64,000 bases of DNA from the NCBI RefSeq assembly GCF_900104475.1, contig NZ_FNJR01000001.1, forward strand, positions 523,388-587,387, written 5' to 3'. Of the stretch, positions 18,191 to 27,186 are shown one piece after another (position 1 is the first letter of the stretch; each line of letters begins with the position of its first letter). This DNA is from Actinopolyspora xinjiangensis (GTDB taxonomy: Bacteria; Actinomycetota; Actinomycetes; Mycobacteriales; Pseudonocardiaceae). Below the pieces are notes generated by a model. The model searched no databases, had not been told where the DNA came from, and saw nothing but the letters and a program-made list of their open reading frames with translations. A program made the translations under genes and the position numbers.

Positions 18191-19636
18191 GTGGGAATCA
18201 CGCAGCGCGCACGTGGTGTGCTGCGGCGGCGCGATCCTTCCGAAACCGTCGGGACTCGCAACGTCGTCTACGGCCCCGCCCTGCCTGACGACTCGACGGT
18301 CCACCTCGTACTCGAACTGGCACTGCGCATCGGCGAGATCCAGATGGCCAGCGGCGTCGGCGCCTCCGACGTCAGCGCCACCATCACCAGCGTCACCGAC
18401 GCCTACGGTCTCCCGCACTGCGAAGTGGACGTGATCTACACGTCCATCACGGTTTCATGCTATCGGGGGACGGAGAACCTCCCGATCACCTCGCTGCGCG
18501 TGGTGCGCAACCGTTCGCTGGACTACACCCGGCTCGCCGGGGTGGAGCACCTGATCCGCCGTATCGTCGCGGGTGAGATCACCACCTCCGACGCCTACGC
18601 CGAGCTGGAGACCATCGCCCGCGCCCCGCACCCCTTCCCGCGCGCCGTGGCCACCCTCGCCTGGGCCGGTATGGCCGCCGCCCTCTCGGTCCTGCTCGGC
18701 GGCGGCACCACCCCACCGATGCTGCCGCTGGTGGCCGCAGCCTCCACCGCGCTGGTGGACCGCGTGGGCCGGGTGCTCAACCAGCGCGGCCTCCCCGTGT
18801 TCTTCCAGCAGACCGTCGGCGGCGCGCTGGCCACCAGCGTCGCGCTGGCCTGTTTCGCCACCGACATCCTTCCCACGGCCGCGCTCGCGGTGGCCGCGAA
18901 CATCATCGTGCTGTTGTCCGGCATGACCGTGGTCGGCTCCATGCAGGACGCCATCACCGGCTACAACGTCACGGCGGCCGGCCGGATCGCCGAACTCGCC
19001 CTGACCTCGGCGGGGCTGATAGCCGGTGTGGTACTCGCCCTCTACCTCGCCCTGCGCATCCTGGGGGCCGACGCCCTCGGCGGCGGGCTGAACGTCCAGG
19101 AACTCGGTGGGGGTGTGTTGCCGTTCCCAGGTCTGCTGGAACTGCCGCTGCAGGGACTCGCTGGAGCCGCCACCTCCGCCTGCTTCGCGGTGGCGAGCTA
19201 CTCCCCGCCACGCCCGCTGATCATGGCCGCGGGCGGTGGGGCCATCGCCGCCCTGGTCTTCCAGCTCATGGCCCGCCTCGAGTTCAACCCGATCTTCGCC
19301 TCGGCGATAGCCACCACCATAGTCGGCTTCATCGGCGGGGTCATAGCGCGCAGACTCCGTATCCCGGCATTGGTGGTGGCCGTCTCCGGCGTGGCACCAC
19401 TGCTCCCCGGGCTGGCCACCTACCGAGCGCTGTACGAACTGTCGGTGCAGGGCAATCCGGCGGGGCTGTCCACCCTGATGATCGCCGCGGCCACCGGGCT
19501 GGCACTCGGTGCGGGAGTGGTGCTCGGCGAGTTCCTGTCCCAGCCCGTGCGCACAGGGCTCGGCAGGCTGGAACGCCGCATGTCGGGCCCCAGAATGTCC
19601 GGGCCGCTGCGTCCCACCGGTCGCAGGTTGGACTGA
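18191..19636 (+). CDS. ThrE-type threonine/serine exporter
   Basis: A 481-residue membrane protein with the ThrE architecture. An N-terminal soluble domain carries the conserved lead-in ALRIGEIQMASGVGASDV and is followed by about ten membrane helices in two halves. Homologues export threonine and serine with the proton gradient. The open frame extends to 18077, but a GTG at 18191 preceded by AAGGAGG at proper distance is the likely start. No partner genes are adjacent; the protein contains both ThrE halves that some bacteria split. Confidence 0.9.
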   Translation: MGITQRARGVLRRRDPSETVGTRNVVYGPALPDDSTVHLVLELALRIGEIQMASGVGASDVSATITSVTDAYGLPHCEVDVIYTSITVSCYRGTENLPITSLRVVRNRSLDYTRLAGVEHLIRRIVAGEITTSDAYAELETIARAPHPFPRAVATLAWAGMAAALSVLLGGGTTPPMLPLVAAASTALVDRVGRVLNQRGLPVFFQQTVGGALATSVALACFATDILPTAALAVAANIIVLLSGMTVVGSMQDAITGYNVTAAGRIAELALTSAGLIAGVVLALYLALRILGADALGGGLNVQELGGGVLPFPGLLELPLQGLAGAATSACFAVASYSPPRPLIMAAGGGAIAALVFQLMARLEFNPIFASAIATTIVGFIGGVIARRLRIPALVVAVSGVAPLLPGLATYRALYELSVQGNPAGLSTLMIAAATGLALGAGVVLGEFLSQPVRTGLGRLERRMSGPRMSGPLRPTGRRLD

Positions 19637-19857
19637 GGCCGTGGTCCCGCCGGTGACGAACCGTGACCGTTCGGGACCGTCACTAACTCCGTTCCGGCGG
19701 GAACCGAGTGACGGGAATTCCTGCCCCGCACGCACCCCGCACGGTGATCGGACCCGACCAACCGCGTTGCGACGCTCGAACCACGCGAAGTGGATCACGA
19801 TTGACTAACCTCGATGCCGGGTAACCGATTTCAGGAACCGACCTAGGAGGCAGACCG

Positions 19858-21297
19858 GTGACCAAGGGCAACGAGCCCACGAAAGCTGACTTCGTCGTCG
19901 TCGCCAACCGGCTGCCGGTCGACCTGGAACGCATGGAGGACGGAACCCAGCGTTGGAAGCACAGCCCAGGCGGGCTGGTCACCGCGCTGGAGCCCTTCCT
20001 GCGCGCCCGCCACGGGGCGTGGGTCGGCTGGCCGGGCGTGGCCGACGTCGAAGTGGACCCCTTCGCCGACGGGGACATGTGGCTGCATCCGGTGCGCCTG
20101 TCGGCGGCCGAGTTCCGGGAGTACTACGAGGGGTTCTCCAACGCCACGTTGTGGCCGCTTTACCACGACGTGGTGGTACCGCCGGTGTTCGACCGCTCCT
20201 GGTGGAACACCTACCAGCGGGTCAACCAGAGGTTCGCCGAAGCGGCTGCCGAAGTCAGCGCCGAGGGCGCGACCGTGTGGATCCAGGACTACCAGCTGCA
20301 GCTGGTACCGGCGATGCTGCGCGAACTGCGCCCCGACCTGCGGATCGGTTTCTTCCTGCACATCCCGTTCCCACCGGTCGAGCTGTTCATGCAGCTGCCG
20401 TGGCGCACCGAGATCGTTCGGGGGCTGCTCGGCGCCGACCTGGTGGGTTTCCACCGGCCCGGTGGTGCGCAGAACTTCATGTGGCTGGCCCGCCGTCTCG
20501 CCGGTTTCGAGCCCAGCCGCGCGCAGGTGGGGGTTCGCTCGCGTCCCGGCGTGGTTCAGGTGGGCGACCGCGTCGTGCGGGTGGGGGCCTTCCCGATCTC
20601 CATCGCCTCCGGCGAGCTCGACCAGCTCGCTCGCACGAAAGAAGTACAGCAGCGGGCCAAGGCCATCCGCGCGGAGCTGGGCAATCCGCGCCGGATCATG
20701 CTCGGGGTCGACCGCCTGGATTACACCAAGGGCATCGACGTGCGCCTCAACGCGATGTACGAGCTGCTGTCCGAGGGACACGCGAGCGTCGAGGACGTCG
20801 CGATGATCCAGGTCGCCACCCCCAGTCGGGAGCGGGTGGAGCACTACAAGCAGATGCGCGAGGACATCGAGCGCAAGGTCGGCAGCATCAACGGCGAATT
20901 CGGCCGAGTGGGTCACCCGGCCGTGCACTATTTGCACACTTCGGTGGACCGAAAGGACCTGATCGCGTTCTACTGCGCGGCCGATGTCATGATCGTCACG
21001 CCGGTTCGTGACGGGATGAACCTCGTCTGCAAGGAGTACGTGGCCTGCCGCGGCGACCTCGGGGGTAGCCTCGTACTCAGTGAGTTCGCCGGAGCGGCGG
21101 CCGAGCTCACCAGCGCCCTACTGGTGAATCCGCACGACCTGGACGGCGTCAAGGACACCATGCTGGCGGCCCTGAATCTCGACCAGGCCGAGGGACGCCG
21201 TAGGATGCGCGCATTGCGTAGGCAAGTGCTCACGCACGATGTCGACCGCTGGGCGCGGTCGTTCCTCGAGGCGTTGGGTACTTCGCCGACGAGTTGA
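19858..21297 (+). CDS. otsA: Trehalose-6-phosphate synthase (GT20)
   Basis: A 479-residue retaining glycosyltransferase of family GT20 that joins a nucleotide glucose and glucose-6-phosphate to give trehalose-6-phosphate in the cytosol. It shows [10 protein letters not shown] at the N-terminus, [16 protein letters not shown], the phosphate/UDP site [11 protein letters not shown], and the C-terminal [20 protein letters not shown] start with AGGAGG eight bases upstream. The trehalose phosphatase-GH15 fusion lies 300 bases downstream on the same strand, so the two are probably one functional unit for osmotic stress. Confidence 0.96.
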   Translation: MTKGNEPTKADFVVVANRLPVDLERMEDGTQRWKHSPGGLVTALEPFLRARHGAWVGWPGVADVEVDPFADGDMWLHPVRLSAAEFREYYEGFSNATLWPLYHDVVVPPVFDRSWWNTYQRVNQRFAEAAAEVSAEGATVWIQDYQLQLVPAMLRELRPDLRIGFFLHIPFPPVELFMQLPWRTEIVRGLLGADLVGFHRPGGAQNFMWLARRLAGFEPSRAQVGVRSRPGVVQVGDRVVRVGAFPISIASGELDQLARTKEVQQRAKAIRAELGNPRRIMLGVDRLDYTKGIDVRLNAMYELLSEGHASVEDVAMIQVATPSRERVEHYKQMREDIERKVGSINGEFGRVGHPAVHYLHTSVDRKDLIAFYCAADVMIVTPVRDGMNLVCKEYVACRGDLGGSLVLSEFAGAAAELTSALLVNPHDLDGVKDTMLAALNLDQAEGRRRMRALRRQVLTHDVDRWARSFLEALGTSPTS

Positions 21298-21595
21298 AGT
21301 GTGATCGACGGTGAACTTTCACCTCTGCGGAACCGGGTGGGACGGATGAGCTACGGCACGGCTGGCGGTGGATCCCGCACCACGGCCGGTCGCCGTCACC
21401 GCCCGGAACGCGAAAGACGGCCTCGTCACGAGTCGCCGTTAGTCTCGGCGACCCGACCACTTCAATAGCGACATACCGGTCGACCGGCGGCACGCGCACG
21501 CGGCCACCACGGACGGTGGGGCCGACACCGACGACGTGCCCCACGAGGTCGACCCGCGTTCCGAACATCCCGACGACCTCAACAGGAGTGTGGCG

Positions 21596-24160
21596 TTGAC
21601 CGCCGAAGCCCTCCCCGCCGAGCTTCGTCGTACGATCGTGCAGCTCGCGCGCACACCTCGCCTGCTGGTCGCCTGCGACTACGACGGCACACTGGCCCCG
21701 ATCGTGGGGGATCCGAGTCAGGCCAAACCACTGCCCGAATCGGTGCACGCGATGCGCTCGCTGGCCGCCCTGCCCGCCACGACCGCCGCGGTCATCTCCG
21801 GCAGAGCCCTGCGGGACCTCGCCACGCTCTCCCGACTCCCCGCCGAGGTCCACCTGGTGGGTAGCCACGGCTCCGAGTTCGACGTCGGCTTCGTCCACGA
21901 GCTCGACCCCGACACCACGCACCTGCGGACCCAGCTGCAGCGCAGCCTGCAGGACATCACGGCGGGACAGCCCGGTGTGACGCTGGAGGCGAAGCCAGCC
22001 AGCGTCGCCGTGCACGTCCGCCGTGCCGATCCCGAGGTCAGTGAACGGGTGCTCAACGCGGTGCGCAGCGGTCCGGCCACCTGGGAAGGCGTGCAGGTCA
22101 CCGACGGCAAGTCGGTGATGGAGCTCGCGGTGGTCGAAACCGACAAGGGCAACGCCTTCGAGGCGTTGCGGCACCAGATCGGCTGCACCGGGGCGATATT
22201 CCTCGGCGACGACGTCACCGACGAGAAGGTCTTCAGCAAACTGCACGGCCCGGACCTGGGAATCAAGGTCGGCGAAGGCGACACGCTGGCCCACTACCGG
22301 GTACCGGACACCCCCGGGGTGGCGACGGTGCTGGCGCTGTTGATGGAGGAGCGCCGGACCTGGCTGTACGGCGAACAGGCACCGGCGATCGAACGGCTGT
22401 CGATGCTGGCCAACGAACGGACGGTGGCGCTGCTGACGCCGGACGCCCGGGTGACGTGGATGTGCCACCCCGGCCCGGACGCCGCGGCGGTGTTCGCCGA
22501 CCTGCTCGGCGGGCAGGCCGCGGGGCACTTCTCGGTGCTGCCCGCGCAGCCGCAGCAGGAGAACGGCGGCAACGGCGCTCCCCGAAGCACGCTGCCGCTG
22601 GGGCAGCGCTACGTGCCCGGCACCATGACGGTGGAGACGCGCTGGTCCCGGCTGATGGTCACCGACTACCTGGAGCACGGCGGGGACTCCCACCGCACCG
22701 ACCTGATCCGGGTGATCGAGGGCAGCACCCGCGCGGCGGTGGAGTTCGCCCCTCGCCCCGAGTTCGGGCAGGTGCCGGTGCGGATGACCGTCGAGGCCGA
22801 GGGGATCCGGGTGCACGGCACCTCCGAACCGATGGTGCTGTACTCCCCCTCGGTGAAGTGGCGGATCACTTCGGACGGCATGCACGAGACCGCGCACGCC
22901 GAGCTGGACCTCGCCGAGGATTCCCCCGTGGTGCTGGAACTGCGGTGCGGCACCGAGACGCTGGGCTCCTCCGACCTGACCGAGCGGGAACGGCGTTCGA
23001 TCGCGAACGATTACTGGTCGGAGTGGGTCGATCAGCTGCGGCTGCCCGACGTGGAGACCGACCTGGTGATCCGCTCGGCGCTGACGTTGCGCGGGCTGTG
23101 CAACACCGACACCGGTGGGATCATGGCCGCCGCCACCACCTCGCTGCCGGAGGAGATCGGTGGGGTGCGCAACTGGGACTACCGCTACTGCTGGCTGCGG
23201 GACGGGGCGATGAGCGCCCGCGCTCTGGTGTCGCTGGGCTCCACGGCGGAGGCCGAGGCCTTCCTGGACTGGCTGCACCGGGTGATGGACACACTGCCGG
23301 GTCCCGAACGGCTCCACCCGCTGTACTCGCTGGCGGGTGGCACCCTCGGCCCGGAGGCGGTCATCGACACGCTGCCCGGCTACGCCGGTTCCCGCCCGGT
23401 TCGGGTGGGCAACCTGGCCGACCAGCAGGTTCAGTTGGACGTGTTCGGTCCCGTGGTGGAACTGGCCACCGATCTGGCGATGGCGCACGGCAAGCTGCGG
23501 GACGCCGACTGGGAACTGGTCAAGGGCATGGCCGAGGCGGTGGAACGGCGCTGGTTCGAACCCGACCACGGCATCTGGGAGGAGCGCGACGTGCCCAGGC
23601 ACCACGTCTACTCCAAGGTGATGTGCTGGGTCACGATCGATCGGGCTGTCAAACTGGCCGCCCACTACGACCGCCCCGCCGAGCCGAACTGGGTGCAGCT
23701 GCGCGAGCAGATCGCCGAGGACGTACTCAAGAACGGTTGGCATCCCGACGTCCAGGCGTTCACCACCGCCTACGAGGGGTCCGATCTGGACGCGGCCTCG
23801 CTGCACGTGGGGCTTTCCGGTCTGATCGACCCGAGCGACGAGCGATTCAAGGCCACCGTCACGGCGATCGAGTCGGAGCTGCGCAGCGGTTCGACGGTCT
23901 ACCGCTACCGCCGTGACGACGGACTGCCGGGCCACGAGGGCGGATTCCACCTGTGCGCCACTTGGCTGATCGAGGCCTACCTGTTGATCGGCAGGCGTAC
24001 CGAGGCCGAGGAGTTGTTCCAGCAGATCGTGGACAACGCCGGCCCCACGGGTCTGCTCTCCGAGGAGTACGACCCGATCGCGGAGCGTTCGCTGGGCAAC
24101 CATCCGCAGGCGTACTCGCACCTCGGGCTGATCCGCTGCGCCCAGTTGCTGGCCGAGTGA
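21596..24160 (+). CDS. otsB: Trehalose-6-phosphate phosphatase fused to a GH15 glucosidase
   Basis: An 854-residue two-domain enzyme. The first 250 residues are a HAD trehalose-phosphatase with DYDGT at 28-32 and a late FLGDDVTDEKVF motif carrying the metal-binding aspartates. The rest is a GH15 (glucoamylase/trehalase) (alpha/alpha)6 domain with NWDYRYCWLRDG and the catalytic-region SEEYDP. The first domain makes trehalose from trehalose-6-phosphate. GH15 relatives in actinobacteria include true trehalases, so the second may cleave it again; that is inference. A TTG at 21596 has AGGAG seven bases upstream and is preferred. A GTG at 21536 would add 20 residues. Confidence 0.93.
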   Translation: MTAEALPAELRRTIVQLARTPRLLVACDYDGTLAPIVGDPSQAKPLPESVHAMRSLAALPATTAAVISGRALRDLATLSRLPAEVHLVGSHGSEFDVGFVHELDPDTTHLRTQLQRSLQDITAGQPGVTLEAKPASVAVHVRRADPEVSERVLNAVRSGPATWEGVQVTDGKSVMELAVVETDKGNAFEALRHQIGCTGAIFLGDDVTDEKVFSKLHGPDLGIKVGEGDTLAHYRVPDTPGVATVLALLMEERRTWLYGEQAPAIERLSMLANERTVALLTPDARVTWMCHPGPDAAAVFADLLGGQAAGHFSVLPAQPQQENGGNGAPRSTLPLGQRYVPGTMTVETRWSRLMVTDYLEHGGDSHRTDLIRVIEGSTRAAVEFAPRPEFGQVPVRMTVEAEGIRVHGTSEPMVLYSPSVKWRITSDGMHETAHAELDLAEDSPVVLELRCGTETLGSSDLTERERRSIANDYWSEWVDQLRLPDVETDLVIRSALTLRGLCNTDTGGIMAAATTSLPEEIGGVRNWDYRYCWLRDGAMSARALVSLGSTAEAEAFLDWLHRVMDTLPGPERLHPLYSLAGGTLGPEAVIDTLPGYAGSRPVRVGNLADQQVQLDVFGPVVELATDLAMAHGKLRDADWELVKGMAEAVERRWFEPDHGIWEERDVPRHHVYSKVMCWVTIDRAVKLAAHYDRPAEPNWVQLREQIAEDVLKNGWHPDVQAFTTAYEGSDLDAASLHVGLSGLIDPSDERFKATVTAIESELRSGSTVYRYRRDDGLPGHEGGFHLCATWLIEAYLLIGRRTEAEELFQQIVDNAGPTGLLSEEYDPIAERSLGNHPQAYSHLGLIRCAQLLAE

Positions 24161-24463
24161 GTCGAGTTCGGACGACTGGCCGGGTGTCCTCCGGGCAGTA
24201 CCCCGCCGGTGGCGGGACGCGACAGCGAGATTTCCGCCACCGTTCGGCCGCCCACCAGGGTAACGGCCGAGGACATCGCCACACTCCGATCCCTCTCCGC
24301 ACGCCGTACCTCCAGTAGCGGGAACCGTACATCGGCAAGCGTAAAGTGCGGCGCATCACACGTGGCAGCACGATATTTCGCCCGAACGGGGGACAACCGT
24401 GCGCCACTACCGATACGCTACCGATCGACCGGTCGGTGTTCGGGACTCACTCGAGGGGGGAAG

Positions 24464-25096
24464 TTGGCGAACGTATTCGTGATCCTTCCGATCGTCGTAC
24501 TGCTGATCCTGGTGGTGGCGCTCGTGGTCGCACTGGTGCTTCGGGGCAGGAACGCCCGGCACGGCGGCCACGGTAGCGAGGAACGACGAGCCAAGGACCC
24601 GTTCGACACCACCGACCAGGACGCGCTGCGGGGAGATCCGCGCACGCTGACGGCGGGCGACATCGTGGAGATCCGGGGGACGTCCTACACGGTGCGAGGG
24701 ACGCTCCGCCTGTCGGAGGGTGGATGGCGCTGGTCGGAACACCTGTTGGACGACGCCAAGGGGACCCGGGTGTGGCTGGGTGTGGAGGAGGATCCAGACC
24801 TGGTCCTGACGCGGTGGACCCCCCTCGGTCCGGAGGAGACGGAACCGCCCGCGCCCGGACCGGCCCGGATCAGGTTCGGCGAACGCGAGTTCCGCTCCGA
24901 GGAGTCGGGCTCCGCCCGGTTCAGCAGCGAGGCGACCACCGGGCTCAACGAGCAGGGCAGCGTCCGCTACCACGACTACGAGGCATCCGACGGCACGATG
25001 CTCGGTTTCGAGTCCTTCGACGGCGCCGACTGGGAAGCCACCCTGGGTGAGGAACTCACCCGCTACGACGTGCGTATCTATCCGGCTTCGGCCTGA
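24464..25096 (+). CDS. Membrane-anchored DUF4178 protein
   Basis: A protein of about 210 residues: one N-terminal membrane helix (VFVILPIVVLLILVVALVV) followed by a cytosolic DUF4178-type beta domain. Conserved elements are LTAGDIVEIRGTSYTVRGTL, then SEHLLDDAKGTRVWLGVE and a late SVRYHDYEASDGTMLGFE. Start is TTG at 24464 right after a GAGGGGGG site; a longer frame upstream looks non-coding. First gene of a five-gene same-strand cassette with gaps of 21-72 bases. In other bacteria DUF4178 genes neighbour DUF350 and spermidine-synthase-like genes, as here. Molecular role unknown. The 24161-24463 gap before it holds no recognised element. Confidence 0.82.
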   Translation: MANVFVILPIVVLLILVVALVVALVLRGRNARHGGHGSEERRAKDPFDTTDQDALRGDPRTLTAGDIVEIRGTSYTVRGTLRLSEGGWRWSEHLLDDAKGTRVWLGVEEDPDLVLTRWTPLGPEETEPPAPGPARIRFGEREFRSEESGSARFSSEATTGLNEQGSVRYHDYEASDGTMLGFESFDGADWEATLGEELTRYDVRIYPASA

Positions 25097-25117
25097 CTCG
25101 AGGAACCGGACGGGGCG

Positions 25118-25555
25118 ATGAAACCGAAATTCTGGTTCGTCATCGCGGGTATGACGGCGTTTCTCGCGCTGCTCATCGCGATGGTGACGATCTTTTCCAC
25201 CGGCACGGGGCCGCGCGCCTACGTGGCGAAGAACTACACCAGGGCCGTCCAACTGGACAAACCGGGTGACGACGACAACAAGGCGTACACCTCGAATCTC
25301 GAACCATCCACTGTGGTCGACGACATCACCGACACCTGGGAACCGATCTCGCAGTACGCGCGCGGCAGCGGCGTCTACCTGCGCTACAGCGATGACGCCA
25401 TGATCGTGCAGCCCCGCGACCGGGGGTCGGTCATCCACGTCATGGAACTCGACGAGGCATACAACCACTACCACCACGTCGTCGGCGGGGTCTGGGGCTG
25501 GGGCGGGCCGCACGGGCAGACCTTCCGGGGCGGCGGACCTGGATCGGGCAAATGA
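25118..25555 (+). CDS. DUF4247 membrane-anchored protein
   Basis: A 145-residue protein with an N-terminal membrane helix (FWFVIAGMTAFLALLIAMVT) and an outward domain resembling DUF4247: YVAKNYTRAVQ, then SGVYLRYSDDAMIVQPRDRGS and a His/Gly-rich tail (YNHYHHVVGG...GGPGSGK). The tail is low in hydrophobic residues and may be exposed. Second gene of the cassette, 21 bases after the DUF4178 gene. No enzymatic motif is visible, and the family has no known activity to my knowledge. Confidence 0.8.
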   Translation: MKPKFWFVIAGMTAFLALLIAMVTIFSTGTGPRAYVAKNYTRAVQLDKPGDDDNKAYTSNLEPSTVVDDITDTWEPISQYARGSGVYLRYSDDAMIVQPRDRGSVIHVMELDEAYNHYHHVVGGVWGWGGPHGQTFRGGGPGSGK

Positions 25556-25583
25556 GCGGGGAGAACAGGAAAACGGGGGTTCG

Positions 25584-26642
25584 ATGAACCGCAACTCCAA
25601 GGTCGTCCTCGGAGTGCTGGTGGTACTCGGCCTCGCCGCCTGGGTTATCACCCTGGGCCTCATAGGTTCGGGCGGCGACGACGAGTCCAGCGCGTTCCAC
25701 AGCGACGAGACCAGTGACTACCACCGTTGGGAGAACTACGCGGGGCAGTCCATCCCCCGATTCACGGACACCGACTCTCGGCAGCTCTCCGAGGAGCTCG
25801 CCGAGGCCGAGCAACGCTACGGGCTCTGCTTCGGCTGGAGGCTGACCGACGGCGGCGAGGATCGCGAGACCTCCGGGCCATCCGACTACGACATCGGCGG
25901 TTCCGGTGAGGAGGACTCCAGTTCCGAGTCCGACTCCGGCTTCGACTTCGAGACGTCCGATCCGGACGAGTTCACCTCCGAGGAGGACCCCTCCCACAGC
26001 TACGACCAGGGATCGAGCCGGGGGCCGAACACCCCGGCCGACACCTGCGAGGAATGGGTAGAGGTCAGAGCCACCGTGGCCTACACCTCGGAGTACAGCG
26101 AAGACTGGAGCGCCGTCGAGCTGACGGTGGAGCAGAGCCCCGATTCGGGGATGGAACTGCCGCACGAGTCCGACTTCGCCGAGCTGGGCATCACCGCCGA
26201 GCGGTTCATCGAGGCCCCGGTGGACACAACCGGCCAGGCCGCGCTGGCCCTTCCGCTGCTGCTCTCCCAGGAGGGATCGCTGCCGGCTCGCCCGGCCGAG
26301 AGCAGCACCGGTACCCAACCTGAAGAATCGCTGCCGGATGCCGGCACCGCGATCCCCGGCCTGTGGCGCTGGATCTGGCTGGGGGTCCTCGGAGCCGTCA
26401 CGGTGGTCAGCCTCGTGTTCGGCGTCGTGGGCATCGTCCGGCAACGGAGCGCGAACGACTCGGACGGTCCACCACCACCGCACCAGCCTCCCGGCGGAGG
26501 CCCACCTTCGGGGCCACCTGGGCCTCCGACGCCGCCTGGGCCACCTGGGCCTCCGGCACCACCGCAGTGGCCCGGCCAGCCACCACCCGACGGAGGAGCA
26601 CCACCGCCACCTCCGCGGGGGATGTCTCCCGGAGACCGGTGA
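25584..26642 (+). CDS. Two-TM acidic extracytoplasmic protein of unknown family
   Basis: A 352-residue protein with membrane helices at about 7-27 and 254-278. The segment between is very acidic (runs of Asp, Glu and Ser around residues 100-150) and carries a Cys pair (LCFGW and DTCEEW) that could form a disulfide outside the cell. After the second helix comes a 60-residue Pro/Gly-rich tail, which would be cytosolic. Not recognised as a family. Its place between the DUF4247 and DUF350 genes, with gaps of 28 and 72 bases, makes it a likely component of the same membrane complex. Confidence 0.75.
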   Translation: MNRNSKVVLGVLVVLGLAAWVITLGLIGSGGDDESSAFHSDETSDYHRWENYAGQSIPRFTDTDSRQLSEELAEAEQRYGLCFGWRLTDGGEDRETSGPSDYDIGGSGEEDSSSESDSGFDFETSDPDEFTSEEDPSHSYDQGSSRGPNTPADTCEEWVEVRATVAYTSEYSEDWSAVELTVEQSPDSGMELPHESDFAELGITAERFIEAPVDTTGQAALALPLLLSQEGSLPARPAESSTGTQPEESLPDAGTAIPGLWRWIWLGVLGAVTVVSLVFGVVGIVRQRSANDSDGPPPPHQPPGGGPPSGPPGPPTPPGPPGPPAPPQWPGQPPPDGGAPPPPPRGMSPGDR

Positions 26643-26714
26643 CCACCGCGACGACCCGGTCACGCCCCTCAGCGGCAGTGACCCCGTTCCGCTACGACCC
26701 GAAAGGCACAACAG

Positions 26715-27140
26715 TTGTTCCAGGAACTGCTCTTCGGCCTGTCCGCGGCGATCGCCTACGGCGTCGTCGGGGCCGTTCTCATGATCCTCGGCTACGTGCT
26801 CGTGGACGTGGCCACGCCCGGCAAGCTACGCGACCTCATCTGGGTCCACCGGAACGCGAACGCGGCCATCCTGCTGGTGTCGGGACTGCTCGGTGTGGGG
26901 ATCATCCTCACCACCGCCATCGCCGCCAGCGCGGACGACCTGATCTACGGCCTGATCGGCACGCTGGCCTACGGGCTGCTCGGGCTGATCCTGATGGGGC
27001 TCTCCTTCCTGCTCATCGACGCGGTCACGCCGGTCAGGCTAGGCGACGAGCTGGCCACCGAGTCCGTCCACCCGGGAACCTGGGTCTCGGCCGCGGCACA
27101 CGTGGTGATCGCGACGATCATCGCCGCGGCGATCTGGTGA
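26715..27140 (+). CDS. DUF350 membrane protein
   Basis: A 141-residue, four-helix membrane protein built from two similar halves, each with a helix pair and a short VATPGKLRDLIW / AVTPVRLGDELA type connector. This internal duplication is the DUF350 hallmark (YjfL-like). The start is TTG at 26715 with only a weak ribosome binding site, which suggests coupling to upstream translation. Role unknown. In E. coli, as I recall, the DUF350 protein YjfL also sits in a gene cluster with a polyamine-amidase-like protein. Confidence 0.82.
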   Translation: MFQELLFGLSAAIAYGVVGAVLMILGYVLVDVATPGKLRDLIWVHRNANAAILLVSGLLGVGIILTTAIAASADDLIYGLIGTLAYGLLGLILMGLSFLLIDAVTPVRLGDELATESVHPGTWVSAAAHVVIATIIAAAIW

Positions 27141-27186
27141 CCGCCCACCCCCGTCCCCTCACCTACAAGGGTGAACACTGGAGGCC

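Noticed and set aside
21230..24121. 963-codon minus-strand open frame
   Set aside because: Exactly antisense to the OtsB-GH15 gene; His/Gly/Arg-rich low-complexity translation.
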